Positions 9,083 through 17,194 of a stretch of 48,533 nucleotides of DNA are shown here, one piece after another. The number at the start of each line of letters is the position of its first letter. Within the stretch, counting starts at the first letter, position 1. The stretch covers positions 1 through 48,533 of the forward strand of contig JAFXLS010000019.1 of NCBI GenBank assembly GCA_017530965.1, written 5' to 3'. The stretch comes from Fibrobacter sp. GTDB taxonomy: Bacteria > Fibrobacterota > Fibrobacteria > Fibrobacterales > Fibrobacteraceae. A model generated the notes under the pieces. It did not search any database. It saw only the letters and a list, made by a program, of their open reading frames with translations, and had not been told where the DNA came from. Made by a program: the position numbers and the translations under genes.

Positions 9083-10639
9083 TTATTTCTGCATTTCGTA
9101 GAAGGCGTAGAGCCAGGCCTTGAGGCGGGTCCAGTTCTTGTCGCTCTTGTACTTGATGAAATCGCCGAAGGAGTAGAGCATTACGTCTTGCGCTGGGGCG
9201 CTACCGGTGTAGATGCCTTCCAGCTTAAAGAATTCTGTCGAAAACTTGATGTCGGTGTCGCGAACCGTTTCGCCGTCTATGGCAATCGTCAAGTGTTTTT
9301 TGTGAATGACGAATGAATAGTGGTGGCGCTTGCCGTCAATGACGTTTGCCTTGCCGTATTCGATAGAATCGGTAGAGGATGTGTCGATGCCGTTGTAGAT
9401 TCGGGTGCAGAGCGCGGTGGAATCCTTTTCGCAACGGCGGATTTCAAAGCCCAGGCTGTCTGTGCCCGAGTAGAACAAGCGACCGTCTTTTTCAAGACTA
9501 TCCAGTTCGAACCAGAACGAAAGTGCGAAACTGCTGTCGGTAAATACCGTGTAGGTCGTAAGGAGAGAATCGGTTACGGGTTCAGAAACGAACTCGCGAA
9601 TGCGGCCATACGGAATAGCGTTGCCCCAGTTGATATTTCCTTCGAATGCGGTCAACGTCGTGACGGAATCCATCTTTGGAATCACATACCAGGCGTAAAA
9701 GGAGTCTTCTGCGAACACTCTGCTGTATCTTGGTCCAAGAAGAATGTTTTTCTGAGCGTCAATAAATTTATCTGTGTAGTAACTGGCGCTTCTTATGTAA
9801 GATTTGCTGTTGTACCAGAAATGGATCGGCACTATAAGCGAATCTAGCGAGTATTCACCCAGGGAATCGAACAGGTCTGACTTCGGCAAGGTAAGCTCGA
9901 TGTCGTAGAGATGTTTGATGCTCAAGACGTTGTCAACGAACAGAGTGTCACCGGCGTTCAGGTTCAGCGTGACTCCGACAGCGCGGAAATCTTCGCCGTT
10001 AGAAATCTCAATTTGCTTTGCAACATCGTCGTTGTCGAACAGCGGAATATTTCCGAGGGTGACATAGCCTTGTTTAATGTCTTCTTTGGTGACTTGCTTG
10101 CAAGCGAGCGTGCCTGTAATGCAGAGCGTGTCGCCTTTGGCGAATACATTGACGGAATCGGAATTTTCCCAAATTTTGTAATTGGTCGAAATTCGGAGGG
10201 TGGCCGGTTTTTGAACGAGGACGTGTACTGTGTCAATGTCGTTCCGTTTCAAAATGTCGGCACCGTAGAGCGTGTCTTTTTCGCCGTTCAGCCCTATGGC
10301 GGTGGCGACGACGCTGTATGCACCCGTTATGTCTTCGAATACGGCATAGTCGCCGTATTTGACTGTGGCGGTGTCCATCAGTTCGGTCTTGCCGTCTACA
10401 ATCCGGGTCAGTGCGAACTGGACTTTGCCGGACTTCTTGGCGGATTTGGGAACCACGACATGGTCTAGTTCTAGTTCTTCTGAAATAGCGAAAGCCACGG
10501 TGTGCCCGGATTCTGTCTCGGTGAGCACGCCAGCTTGATCCGATTCGTTGGCGTCGCTAGGAGGGCTGCATGCCACAACTTGTGACAACATTGCCGCAAC
10601 GACAAGGGACAAATAAGATTTAATTTGTTCTTTTTTCAT
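9083..10639 (-). CDS. Lipoprotein with C-terminal LamG-like domain (module 1)
   Basis: 518 aa. Signal peptide with lipobox VVAC (Cys ~24), then an acidic linker. Residues ~45-140 look like a beta-sandwich surface domain (FALTRIVDGK...YSVVATAIGL). Residues ~365-500 match a LamG/concanavalin-like lectin fold: FALSFWFELDS, then GRLFYSG, then RHHYSFVIHKKHLTIAIDG. LamG domains usually bind sugars or proteins. The gene begins 22 bp after the TIGR02147-family gene on the same strand, so the two form an operon; AGGGA lies before the ATG. The same pairing recurs twice in the window. Confidence 0.82.
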   Translation of the reverse strand: MKKEQIKSYLSLVVAAMLSQVVACSPPSDANESDQAGVLTETESGHTVAFAISEELELDHVVVPKSAKKSGKVQFALTRIVDGKTELMDTATVKYGDYAVFEDITGAYSVVATAIGLNGEKDTLYGADILKRNDIDTVHVLVQKPATLRISTNYKIWENSDSVNVFAKGDTLCITGTLACKQVTKEDIKQGYVTLGNIPLFDNDDVAKQIEISNGEDFRAVGVTLNLNAGDTLFVDNVLSIKHLYDIELTLPKSDLFDSLGEYSLDSLIVPIHFWYNSKSYIRSASYYTDKFIDAQKNILLGPRYSRVFAEDSFYAWYVIPKMDSVTTLTAFEGNINWGNAIPYGRIREFVSEPVTDSLLTTYTVFTDSSFALSFWFELDSLEKDGRLFYSGTDSLGFEIRRCEKDSTALCTRIYNGIDTSSTDSIEYGKANVIDGKRHHYSFVIHKKHLTIAIDGETVRDTDIKFSTEFFKLEGIYTGSAPAQDVMLYSFGDFIKYKSDKNWTRLKAWLYAFYEMQK

Positions 10640-10661
10640 TTTACATCCCTAACGTTAGTGG

Positions 10662-11486
10662 CTAATCTAAATTTGAGAACAGGTGAATGTTCATCTGGTA
10701 AACGCCGTCGGCCTGTTCCTTGTCTTCGCCGATAATGCGTCTCGCTTTCGCCTTGAATTCCTGCAGCTCGGCTTCAAGTTTCTTGTATGCTTCGCTCGAA
10801 ATACTAAAGGTGAGCGTGCTCATGACGGTCGGCTGCTTGGGCGGCGTCATCAGGGCCTGTTTCGAAAGTTCGAAGCATTGCAATTGGTATTGCTTAATTA
10901 AGTCGGCGTTGTTATAGGGGCCGCTGCTGATGCTTTCTTTGGTGGGTTTCCAGAAACCGTCCTCGTTTTTGCGGGCAAGTCCCAGCCTTTCCAAGAGGGC
11001 GAGGGAATCCTTCAGCTTTCCGAGGGGCACTTTGGGGAAGATTCGCTTTTGCACTGGTGTCATGTCGTCATCTACATCCATGGCGTCCAATATGGCGAAA
11101 AGGGCGCTGTTGTACCAGTGGCTATAATATTCGTAGGCGTCTTCGTTTAAGATGTGCTGCGGGTTTGGGTGCAACTTTAGGACTTCTTGCATGGCCGCGT
11201 TGCGCGCGGCATCGCTTTTTGCCTGGTCCAGTTCCACCAGGGTTTCAAAATATTTGGCTTCTTTCTTGTCGAGTTCTAGGATTTCGATAAATTTGGCCAC
11301 CATGCGGGGGCTAACCTTTTTGCCCCTGACCACATCGGCAAAGTAACTGCGGCTCTTTTCGAGGCCCAGAAGGTTGCAAATTTCAGTACGGGTAAAATGG
11401 GGCTCCGCTTTGGCGCGGGCCACCTGGTATTCTTCCAGGAATTTACGAAAATGCGTAAATTGATAGATGTCTAGAAAACGGTTCAC
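10662..11486 (-). CDS. TIGR02147-family putative regulator (module 1)
   Basis: 274 aa, soluble. The family (DUF4423-related) is strongly expanded in Fibrobacter and also known from Bdellovibrio and Myxococcus; its role is not established. The N-terminus IYQFTHFRKFLEEYQ...FTRTEICNLLGLEKSRSYFADVVRGKK(V)SPR looks like a helix-turn-helix (xre-like: helix, LGL turn, recognition helix with S-x-x-x-D-V). The middle holds the family's H/Y-rich block (NEDAYEYYSHWYNSALFAILD). The C-terminus ends with a beta-strand unit, YQMNIHLFSN, shared with the other two copies in this window (VFQLEFALFP, VYQLNFQLFP). It heads the operon with the LamG lipoprotein and is divergent from the M6 protease gene. DNA binding is an inference. 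Confidence 0.85.
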   Translation of the reverse strand: MNRFLDIYQFTHFRKFLEEYQVARAKAEPHFTRTEICNLLGLEKSRSYFADVVRGKKVSPRMVAKFIEILELDKKEAKYFETLVELDQAKSDAARNAAMQEVLKLHPNPQHILNEDAYEYYSHWYNSALFAILDAMDVDDDMTPVQKRIFPKVPLGKLKDSLALLERLGLARKNEDGFWKPTKESISSGPYNNADLIKQYQLQCFELSKQALMTPPKQPTVMSTLTFSISSEAYKKLEAELQEFKAKARRIIGEDKEQADGVYQMNIHLFSNLD

Positions 11487-11675
11487 GATTTAAATATATA
11501 TAATTTTTGAGAACAATGTCAATAAAATTTTAACTTTGGTAAAACGTCTTGAAAATTCGATAAAATGCTTAAAAAAGAGAAAAAATGGGGCTTTTTATAC
11601 CGAATTCATAAAAAGATATTTGGAAAATCTCTTTTTGCACAATGCTAACACGATTTTTCCTGTAGAGAACATGCT

Positions 11676-11708
11676 TTTTCTCTAAAAATGGATTATTTTT
11701 AGAGAAAA
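11676..11708. promoter_or_regulatory. 13-bp perfect inverted repeat before the M6 protease gene
   Basis: TTTTCTCTAAAAA (11676-11688) and its exact complement TTTTTAGAGAAAA (11696-11708) flank a 7-bp spacer. The right arm ends 12 bp before the protease ATG. It could be an operator for the divergent TIGR02147 protein, or an mRNA hairpin that masks the ribosome site. Confidence 0.6.
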
Positions 11709-11720
11709 GGATTTTGGGTC

Positions 11721-13736
11721 ATGAATAAGGTTGTCTCACTCTATTTGGTTGCTGCGGTAGGAGCCTTGGTTACACAGGCTTTTGCCCGTCCTGCTGCACC
11801 TAGTTTTCAGACGCTTTCCAATAAAGATGGTAGTTCCGTCACGATTCGTTATTTTGGCGATGAGCATTACCATTATGCAGAAACGTCTGATGGATACCTT
11901 GTCATGTTGGATTCCGCAGGCAATTGCGTGTATGTCGGCGAAGACGGCGGACCTTCCGGTGTAATTGCAAAGAATGTAGAAGACCGTACCGACAAAGAAA
12001 AGTCCTTTTTGAACGGGTTGAATCAGGAGGCGGCCCACCAGAAACATGAAGAATTGCGTGGAGGCCGATTTCCCGAGGACAGTTCGTTAACGCAGAACTT
12101 GTCAAAGCAGAATTCTTCTGTAGGGCAAACCGCTGTAATGGCGTACAATCAGGATGGTGTCTCGGTAGCGCTTAATCGCCCGACTCCTTCAAGGTGGACT
12201 ATCGGAGAACGCAGGTTTCCTGTGCTGCTGATTGGGACTACCGACAAAGCCCATGGAGATTCCGCGAAATTTGCCGATTTCTTGAATAAGCCGGGCTATA
12301 GCGAAAACCGGAATATTGGAAGCCTTCGAGATTATTTCTTGTTCGTATCGGACAGCTTGTTTGATCCGCATTTCGATGTGTATCCGATAAATCTCAATGC
12401 GGCCCTCACGGATTTTGGTTACGATTCTAGTTTCCAGGAAGGCAAGTTTGTGGCCATGGGGCTAGATGAACTGGCCAAACGTGCCGATTTTTTGGCCAAT
12501 GCCAAGAAATACTGTTCCAGCGGATCGAATGTAGACGGATTCTTTTTCTTGTTCCCTGGCATGGAAGAAGACGCCCTTAAACAAAGCGATCTTTTCTGGG
12601 GACATCAGTTCTGGATGCAGAGTAACGGATCTTCTAAAAATAAGTGGTTCCCGTCTGCTTACAAAGCCGGCGGTTACACATTCGATGCCTATGTTTTTAT
12701 AGCCCAATATGCCGATAGATCCAGGAATTCAAAAATCAACAAGATGGGAATTTTTGCCCATGAATTTAGCCACGTGATGGGTCTAGGTGACCATTATGGC
12801 AGGGATGAAAATAAAAGGCAGATAGATGGTCCTAGCATTTACGATATCATGTCGGTTGGAATGTACAATGGAACTTCTACCGATGAAGGTAATGCCCCCA
12901 TGGGCTATTCCGCCTTTGAAAAGGAATCCGTGGGTTGGCTGACGCTTGAGGAGTTGCAGGCGGATTCTGTCTATTCTCTGAAAAAGTTGAGCAAAATGCA
13001 AGCCTATTCGGTCACGAATCCGATGCAGGCCGATGAATACTACATTGTAGAATACCGCCCCGCCGAAAGCTATGATGCCTATGTGCCGCTGATTAGGGGT
13101 GGCGGTCGCCAGAATGGTGTCTATGTGTGGTACATTGACTACGACAAGACGATTTTTGTGACCAAGAATAACGCTAATGGCGATGTGAATCACCAGCGAG
13201 TGGCGATAAATGCGGTGCTTGCAGCAAACGGATATTATGCGAACTTCACTTATGTGAATAGGGGAGGGTCTACTTCGGTTCCGGGCATTTATAACATTGT
13301 GCTTGATGGAACAGATAGAGCCTGCTTTACAACTGCGAAGAGCATGTCGCTTTCGGAATGCCCCGAAGAAGAATCCAGTTCCTCTGTAGAAAGCTCCAGC
13401 AGTGAGCAGAGTTCCAGTAGCGAGGCTGTTTTGGAATCTTCTTCCAGTGAGCCGGTGTTGCCGGAATCGAGTTCTTCTGAATCGGTTAGCTCTGTTATTG
13501 CCGGTGTCGCTGCTCCGCAGGTGCAGTTCTCGCTGGAAGGTCGCCTGCTCCATGTGCTTGCCGATGTGCCGGGACTCAAGATGGTACGCCTGTTCGATAT
13601 GCAGGGTCACTTACTCTATTCGGAAAAGTTCTCCGGCAGTGCCGTGACGCTTGATCTCGGCGGCATGAGCCGCGGCGCATTCGTGGTACGCCTCACGGCA
13701 GGGAATAAGACGCTTGCTGTAAAGCGCTTGCAGTAA
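11721..13736 (+). CDS. Secreted M6-family metalloprotease
   Basis: 671 aa. A signal peptide (cleavage after QAFA) leads to an N-terminal propeptide-like region (~25-130) with the YFGDEHYHYAETSDGYLV block typical of M6 (immune inhibitor A-like) proteases. The zinc site HEFSHVMGLGD is at H347, E348, H351 and D357, followed by the Met-turn DIMSVGM near residue 375. A poly-Ser linker (about 550-595) leads to a C-terminal beta-domain (VRLFDMQGHLLYS...MSRGAFVVRL) resembling type IX secretion/sorting modules. It lies divergent to the TIGR02147-LamG operon. Likely a surface or released protease digesting plant or host protein. The ATG is preceded by GGATTTTGGGTC, a modest ribosome site. Confidence 0.9.
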   Translation: MNKVVSLYLVAAVGALVTQAFARPAAPSFQTLSNKDGSSVTIRYFGDEHYHYAETSDGYLVMLDSAGNCVYVGEDGGPSGVIAKNVEDRTDKEKSFLNGLNQEAAHQKHEELRGGRFPEDSSLTQNLSKQNSSVGQTAVMAYNQDGVSVALNRPTPSRWTIGERRFPVLLIGTTDKAHGDSAKFADFLNKPGYSENRNIGSLRDYFLFVSDSLFDPHFDVYPINLNAALTDFGYDSSFQEGKFVAMGLDELAKRADFLANAKKYCSSGSNVDGFFFLFPGMEEDALKQSDLFWGHQFWMQSNGSSKNKWFPSAYKAGGYTFDAYVFIAQYADRSRNSKINKMGIFAHEFSHVMGLGDHYGRDENKRQIDGPSIYDIMSVGMYNGTSTDEGNAPMGYSAFEKESVGWLTLEELQADSVYSLKKLSKMQAYSVTNPMQADEYYIVEYRPAESYDAYVPLIRGGGRQNGVYVWYIDYDKTIFVTKNNANGDVNHQRVAINAVLAANGYYANFTYVNRGGSTSVPGIYNIVLDGTDRACFTTAKSMSLSECPEEESSSSVESSSSEQSSSSEAVLESSSSEPVLPESSSSESVSSVIAGVAAPQVQFSLEGRLLHVLADVPGLKMVRLFDMQGHLLYSEKFSGSAVTLDLGGMSRGAFVVRLTAGNKTLAVKRLQ

Positions 13737-13757
13737 AGCGGTAGAACAGGTGCTGTA

Positions 13758-13795
13758 AAAAAGCCCGTTCGGACATTTCCGAATGGGCTTAAGTT
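13758..13795. terminator. Bidirectional terminator between M6 protease and CE6 esterase
   Basis: An 11-bp stem AGCCCGTTCGG / CCGAATGGGCT (13762-13772, 13779-13789) has an A-run on its left and a T-rich tail on its right. It serves both convergent genes. Confidence 0.8.
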
Positions 13796-13813
13796 TTAGG
13801 CTTGAATAGAACT

Positions 13814-15385
13814 TTATTTTGCGATTTTGAGCCGCAACGTCTTTCCGGCAGCAGTTTTTGCGATGAGTAAACCGCCGTGTCTTACGAGGGCTTTTGTGCT
13901 TGAGCTGAGTTCTTGCATTCCTGTTGCGCGTACCATGCCCAAGTAGCTGCCGTTCATGTCGAAAATACGGTAGTTTTCCGTTTTGGTCAGCGTCTCAAAT
14001 TTTGCGATAGCACTTGGTGTGCAAGGTTCTTCGAGGCAGGCTCCTTGCGGTTCGAACATAAAGTAATCTACGTCCATCCAGGAGCCGGTCACCGTGAATC
14101 GCAAGATGTGCTCACCTGTAGGGAGTTCCACTGTCGCTCTCACATTACTGTAATCGTCGTAGTTGTCTTCGCCTTCGTTCTTGGGGACAGAAATCACGTC
14201 GGTGATGTTCTTGCCGTCTAAAGACATCTGGAAACTAGAAGTCTCGTTTGCAGAAGCGACTGACGCATATAAATGGTATTTGCCGGCCTCCTTCACATTC
14301 ACGGAGTATTCGAGCCATTCGCCTTCTTGGTTGTAGCCCACAACATAGCCGGTTGCTTTCTCGTAGATGTCGACGCCCGTGCCTTCGCGGTAGTTGGATT
14401 TGCCGTGGTCTTCGGAATCGTTTTCTTTGTAGGAATCGTTGCCGGAACCTACGCCTGGAATGTCGAAGTCTTCTGCTTCGATCTTTCCGGGAATTTCAAA
14501 TGCCGTTCCCTTGAAGGGCTGTTGCGGTACCGGTTCTATGGGGGCGCGGTTCACGGCCTTGAGCATCTGTTCGGCATAGCGCTTGCCGAAGGTCACGTAG
14601 GCATCGTGATTAAAATGGTAACGGTCCACGCCGTTTCCGCCGAGGCCTTCGGACGATGCGTAGTAGGTGTTATCCATGGTGTTCGGGAGCTTTGAAACGC
14701 GATCGGAATAGCAACAGCCCGAGCGCAAGAGCTCGCCTGCCACAAAGGGTACCGTGTCAGAACTCATGTTGAGAGCGGTGAGAATGTCGTCGCGGGTCTT
14801 CTTCACGATTTTCGGCCAGTCGGAATATCCGCCGTCGGTTTCGCCCTGGTGAAAGATGAACCCTTTGATAACGCCCACTTCTTGGGCCTTCTTGGCGATG
14901 TCTACGATAGTCTTGTAGACGTTGCCATCGCTTGCGTATTCCTTGGTGTAATTTTGCAGCCAGGATTCTGCCGAGGCGAGGTAGCTTGCGTATTGATCTT
15001 TGTCGAATGCCTTGATGCTTGCGCCGCCAATGGCAACCGGAATGATGCCGATGGTGACATCGGGCATGCTGTCTGCCATGGTGCGGCCGAACCAGTCTGC
15101 AATAGAAATGGTGTTGCCACAGTTAAACAGCGAGGGCACGGCGGGGTAGACTTCGCCTAGGGTGTTACGCCCCTTGCCGCTACACTTTTGCGTGGCAAAA
15201 ATTTTGAAGCGCGGGTGCTCTGCCTTGTCGGCGCTTTGTGCGTCGGCGGTGCCGCCCATATTGGACTGCCCGTAGGCGATGTAAATGTGAAAATTCGGGT
15301 CCGGAGCCGCGTGGAGTAGCCCGAACGTGGAAAAGCCGAGGGCAAATGCTGCCCCGGCAATAACTTGAGGAAGTTTGCCAAACAT
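13814..15385 (-). CDS. Acetylxylan esterase, CE6 with CBM6
   Basis: 523 aa. The enzyme removes acetyl groups from xylan. Signal peptide ends around LLHA|APDP. The CE6/SASA catalytic domain (~28-285) shows the nucleophile block IAYGQSNMGG (S41), the HQGETDGG block, and D254/H257 in VDRYHFNHDAY. A family 6 carbohydrate-binding module follows (~295-445: KIEAEDFDIPG at the start, GEWLEYSVNV, MDVDYFMFEP at the end). The C-terminal ~60 residues hold a short sorting-type module (YRIFDMNGSYLGMV). Cys-rich spots (GCCYS, ACLEEPC) suggest disulfides. The architecture matches F. succinogenes Axe6-type enzymes as I recall them. AAAGGA lies 5' of the ATG. It is divergent from the GH5 gene, so xylan and glucan enzymes share an intergenic region. 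Confidence 0.92.
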   Translation of the reverse strand: MFGKLPQVIAGAAFALGFSTFGLLHAAPDPNFHIYIAYGQSNMGGTADAQSADKAEHPRFKIFATQKCSGKGRNTLGEVYPAVPSLFNCGNTISIADWFGRTMADSMPDVTIGIIPVAIGGASIKAFDKDQYASYLASAESWLQNYTKEYASDGNVYKTIVDIAKKAQEVGVIKGFIFHQGETDGGYSDWPKIVKKTRDDILTALNMSSDTVPFVAGELLRSGCCYSDRVSKLPNTMDNTYYASSEGLGGNGVDRYHFNHDAYVTFGKRYAEQMLKAVNRAPIEPVPQQPFKGTAFEIPGKIEAEDFDIPGVGSGNDSYKENDSEDHGKSNYREGTGVDIYEKATGYVVGYNQEGEWLEYSVNVKEAGKYHLYASVASANETSSFQMSLDGKNITDVISVPKNEGEDNYDDYSNVRATVELPTGEHILRFTVTGSWMDVDYFMFEPQGACLEEPCTPSAIAKFETLTKTENYRIFDMNGSYLGMVRATGMQELSSSTKALVRHGGLLIAKTAAGKTLRLKIAK

Positions 15386-15396
15386 ACCAATCCTTT

Positions 15397-15408
15397 GTTG
15401 TTAACAAC
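15397..15408. promoter_or_regulatory. Short perfect palindrome upstream of CE6 gene
   Basis: GTTGTTAACAAC is a 12-bp perfect palindrome 11 bp upstream of the esterase ATG, overlapping the ribosome-site region. Its arms (GTTGT/ACAAC) match those of the 19942 and 21674 sites but with shorter spacing. This is weak evidence alone. Confidence 0.3.
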
Positions 15409-15585
15409 CCTATATGAATTTATACTCGGGCTTGGGGCAAAAATCGGCTGTTTAGGCGATGTTTATGGATTTTTTGTCAAAATTGATGCCTTTGTTGCGG
15501 ACCGAGGGCCGAACTTTTTGAATTATATTTAGGGCAAGGTTGTTTAAATAAGTGCCTCTGGAGTTAGAGGCGCTAAAGGGTTGTT

Positions 15586-17067
15586 ATGAAAAGACGCATC
15601 CTCAGGACTGCGGCAATGGCCGCTTCCGTGTCTTTGGTTTCGATGTCGTGGGGCGCTACGCTTCCGACTGCGACCGAAATTTTCAATAAAATGGGCTTCG
15701 GCATCAACATCGGTAACACGATGGAAGTTCCGGGCAATCCGACCGGTTGGGGCAACAAGTTCCCGACAGAGGCCTACATCGATTCGGTGAAGGCGGCAGG
15801 ATTCAGCACTATCCGCATTCCCTGCGCTTGGGATAGCCACGCAAAAGACGGAGTCATAAACGAAAGCTGGATGGATTCCGTGCAGACGGTGGTGGACATG
15901 TGCATGCGCGCAGGGCTGGTGACGATTCTCAATATTCACTGGGATGGCGGCTGGCTCGAAGAGAACCTCAAGGACGAAAAGAAGGACGAGGTGAACGCCA
16001 AGCAGAAGGCTTACTGGACCCAGATTGCGACGCGCTTCAAGAACTACAACGAACGCCTGCTTTTCGCAAGTGCAAACGAGCCTGCCACGACGGACGATAA
16101 TTACAGGCACGAAACCGAAATTTTGGCGATTTACCACCAGACTTTCGTGGACGCCGTGCGTGCCACGGGTGGCAACAACGAAAGCCGTACGCTTGTGATT
16201 CAAGGGCCTTCTACAAGTATTGACCGCTCGGTTGAAGTCTATACGGTGGATAAGCTCCCGAAAGACGTGATCGAGAACCGTTTGATGTTTGAGGTTCACT
16301 ACTACGATCCGTACACCTATACGCTGATGAATGAACCTGCCAACTGGGGCGCTATTGTGCAGCCGCAGTATTATTGGGGAACGGGTGATAACCTTGCTAC
16401 AGGTGACGATGTCGTTCATAATTGCGGTTATAACGCCTGGGGTGGCGGCATGGGAGATCCTTGCACCAAGAGCCAGATGGACGCTTCTCTCGGAAAGATG
16501 AAAACGAATTACGTGGATAAAGGCGTGCCGGTGATTATTGGTGAATTCGGTGCCAATGACCGCGTGGGCGTGCTTTCGGGTAGTAACTACGACAAACACC
16601 GCAAAGGTCGCCTTGAATATTACCAGGCGTTCATGAGTTCCTGCAAGGTGAATCAGGTGGTGCCTATCGCTTGGGATACGGGTCACGAAGGTGAAAATAA
16701 CATGACCATTATCCGCAGGCAGAGTGAGCCCGATGGCTCCATTTTTGACAAAGATGTGCTAGACATTATGCGGAAAGCGTATGGTCTTGGCGATTATGTG
16801 AATACGGGCATCACGCATGTTGAAAACTTCGTGGAAGGCGGTACCGGAACGATTGCCGTGCGGAATGGCGGCGTTACGAGTTCTTTTGGTCGCGTTAATC
16901 TCCGCCGCGAAGGGGTAATGCTTTATGCTAGTGGAGCCATCAAGCTGTTTGATATGAATGGCAACATGCTCCGCAGGGGAACTTCCGAGCTTTCGTTGCA
17001 GGGCTTGCGCCAAGGCGTCTATATCGCCAAAAGTGGCAACAAGTTGCTGAAAGTGAATTTGCGGTAG
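15586..17067 (+). CDS. GH5-family endoglucanase (cellulase)
   Basis: 493 aa. Signal peptide cleaved near SWGA. The GH5 barrel (~30-400) shows MGFGINIGNTME, the RIPCAWD block, NIHWDGGW, the acid/base in SANEP (E165), VHYYDP and the nucleophile in IIGEFGAND (E320), then VPIAWDTG. These features agree with endo-beta-1,4-glucanases of GH5; the exact subfamily and substrate (cellulose, xyloglucan or mixed glucan) cannot be fixed. A C-terminal sorting-like module follows (~430-493, IKLFDMNGNMLRRG...LRQGVYIAK). The ATG has AAAGGG upstream; TATATT at 15524-15529 may be the -10 box. Confidence 0.92.
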   Translation: MKRRILRTAAMAASVSLVSMSWGATLPTATEIFNKMGFGINIGNTMEVPGNPTGWGNKFPTEAYIDSVKAAGFSTIRIPCAWDSHAKDGVINESWMDSVQTVVDMCMRAGLVTILNIHWDGGWLEENLKDEKKDEVNAKQKAYWTQIATRFKNYNERLLFASANEPATTDDNYRHETEILAIYHQTFVDAVRATGGNNESRTLVIQGPSTSIDRSVEVYTVDKLPKDVIENRLMFEVHYYDPYTYTLMNEPANWGAIVQPQYYWGTGDNLATGDDVVHNCGYNAWGGGMGDPCTKSQMDASLGKMKTNYVDKGVPVIIGEFGANDRVGVLSGSNYDKHRKGRLEYYQAFMSSCKVNQVVPIAWDTGHEGENNMTIIRRQSEPDGSIFDKDVLDIMRKAYGLGDYVNTGITHVENFVEGGTGTIAVRNGGVTSSFGRVNLRREGVMLYASGAIKLFDMNGNMLRRGTSELSLQGLRQGVYIAKSGNKLLKVNLR

Positions 17068-17113
17068 ACTTCTTCAAATTTCGGCTAATTGCGCTTCGCG
17101 AGTCATTTCAGGT

Positions 17114-17129
17114 GTAGTCCTTGGACAAC
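17114..17129. promoter_or_regulatory. 16-bp palindrome, copy A (upstream of PL1)
   Basis: GTAGTCCTTGGACAAC: 7-bp arms around TT with one mismatch pair. It lies 65 bp before the pectate lyase ATG and about 50 bp before a TATATT -10-like box at 17171-17176, a spacing fitting an upstream activator site. Related copies are at 21674, 32125 and, more loosely, 19942. Confidence 0.5.
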
Positions 17130-17194
17130 ATTTTATTTGGGGTGCTTATGGAATTTTAGCTGTTTTGATATATATTAAGCAAAAAGGATGTTTT

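Noticed and set aside
13370..13480. Serine-codon repeats (AGTTCC/TCTTCC type), also in 21766, 25120, 26169 and 32324
   Set aside because: Considered as CRISPR or tandem repeat; they are in-frame poly-Ser linkers of secreted proteins. No CRISPR array, cas gene, transposase or phage gene was seen.
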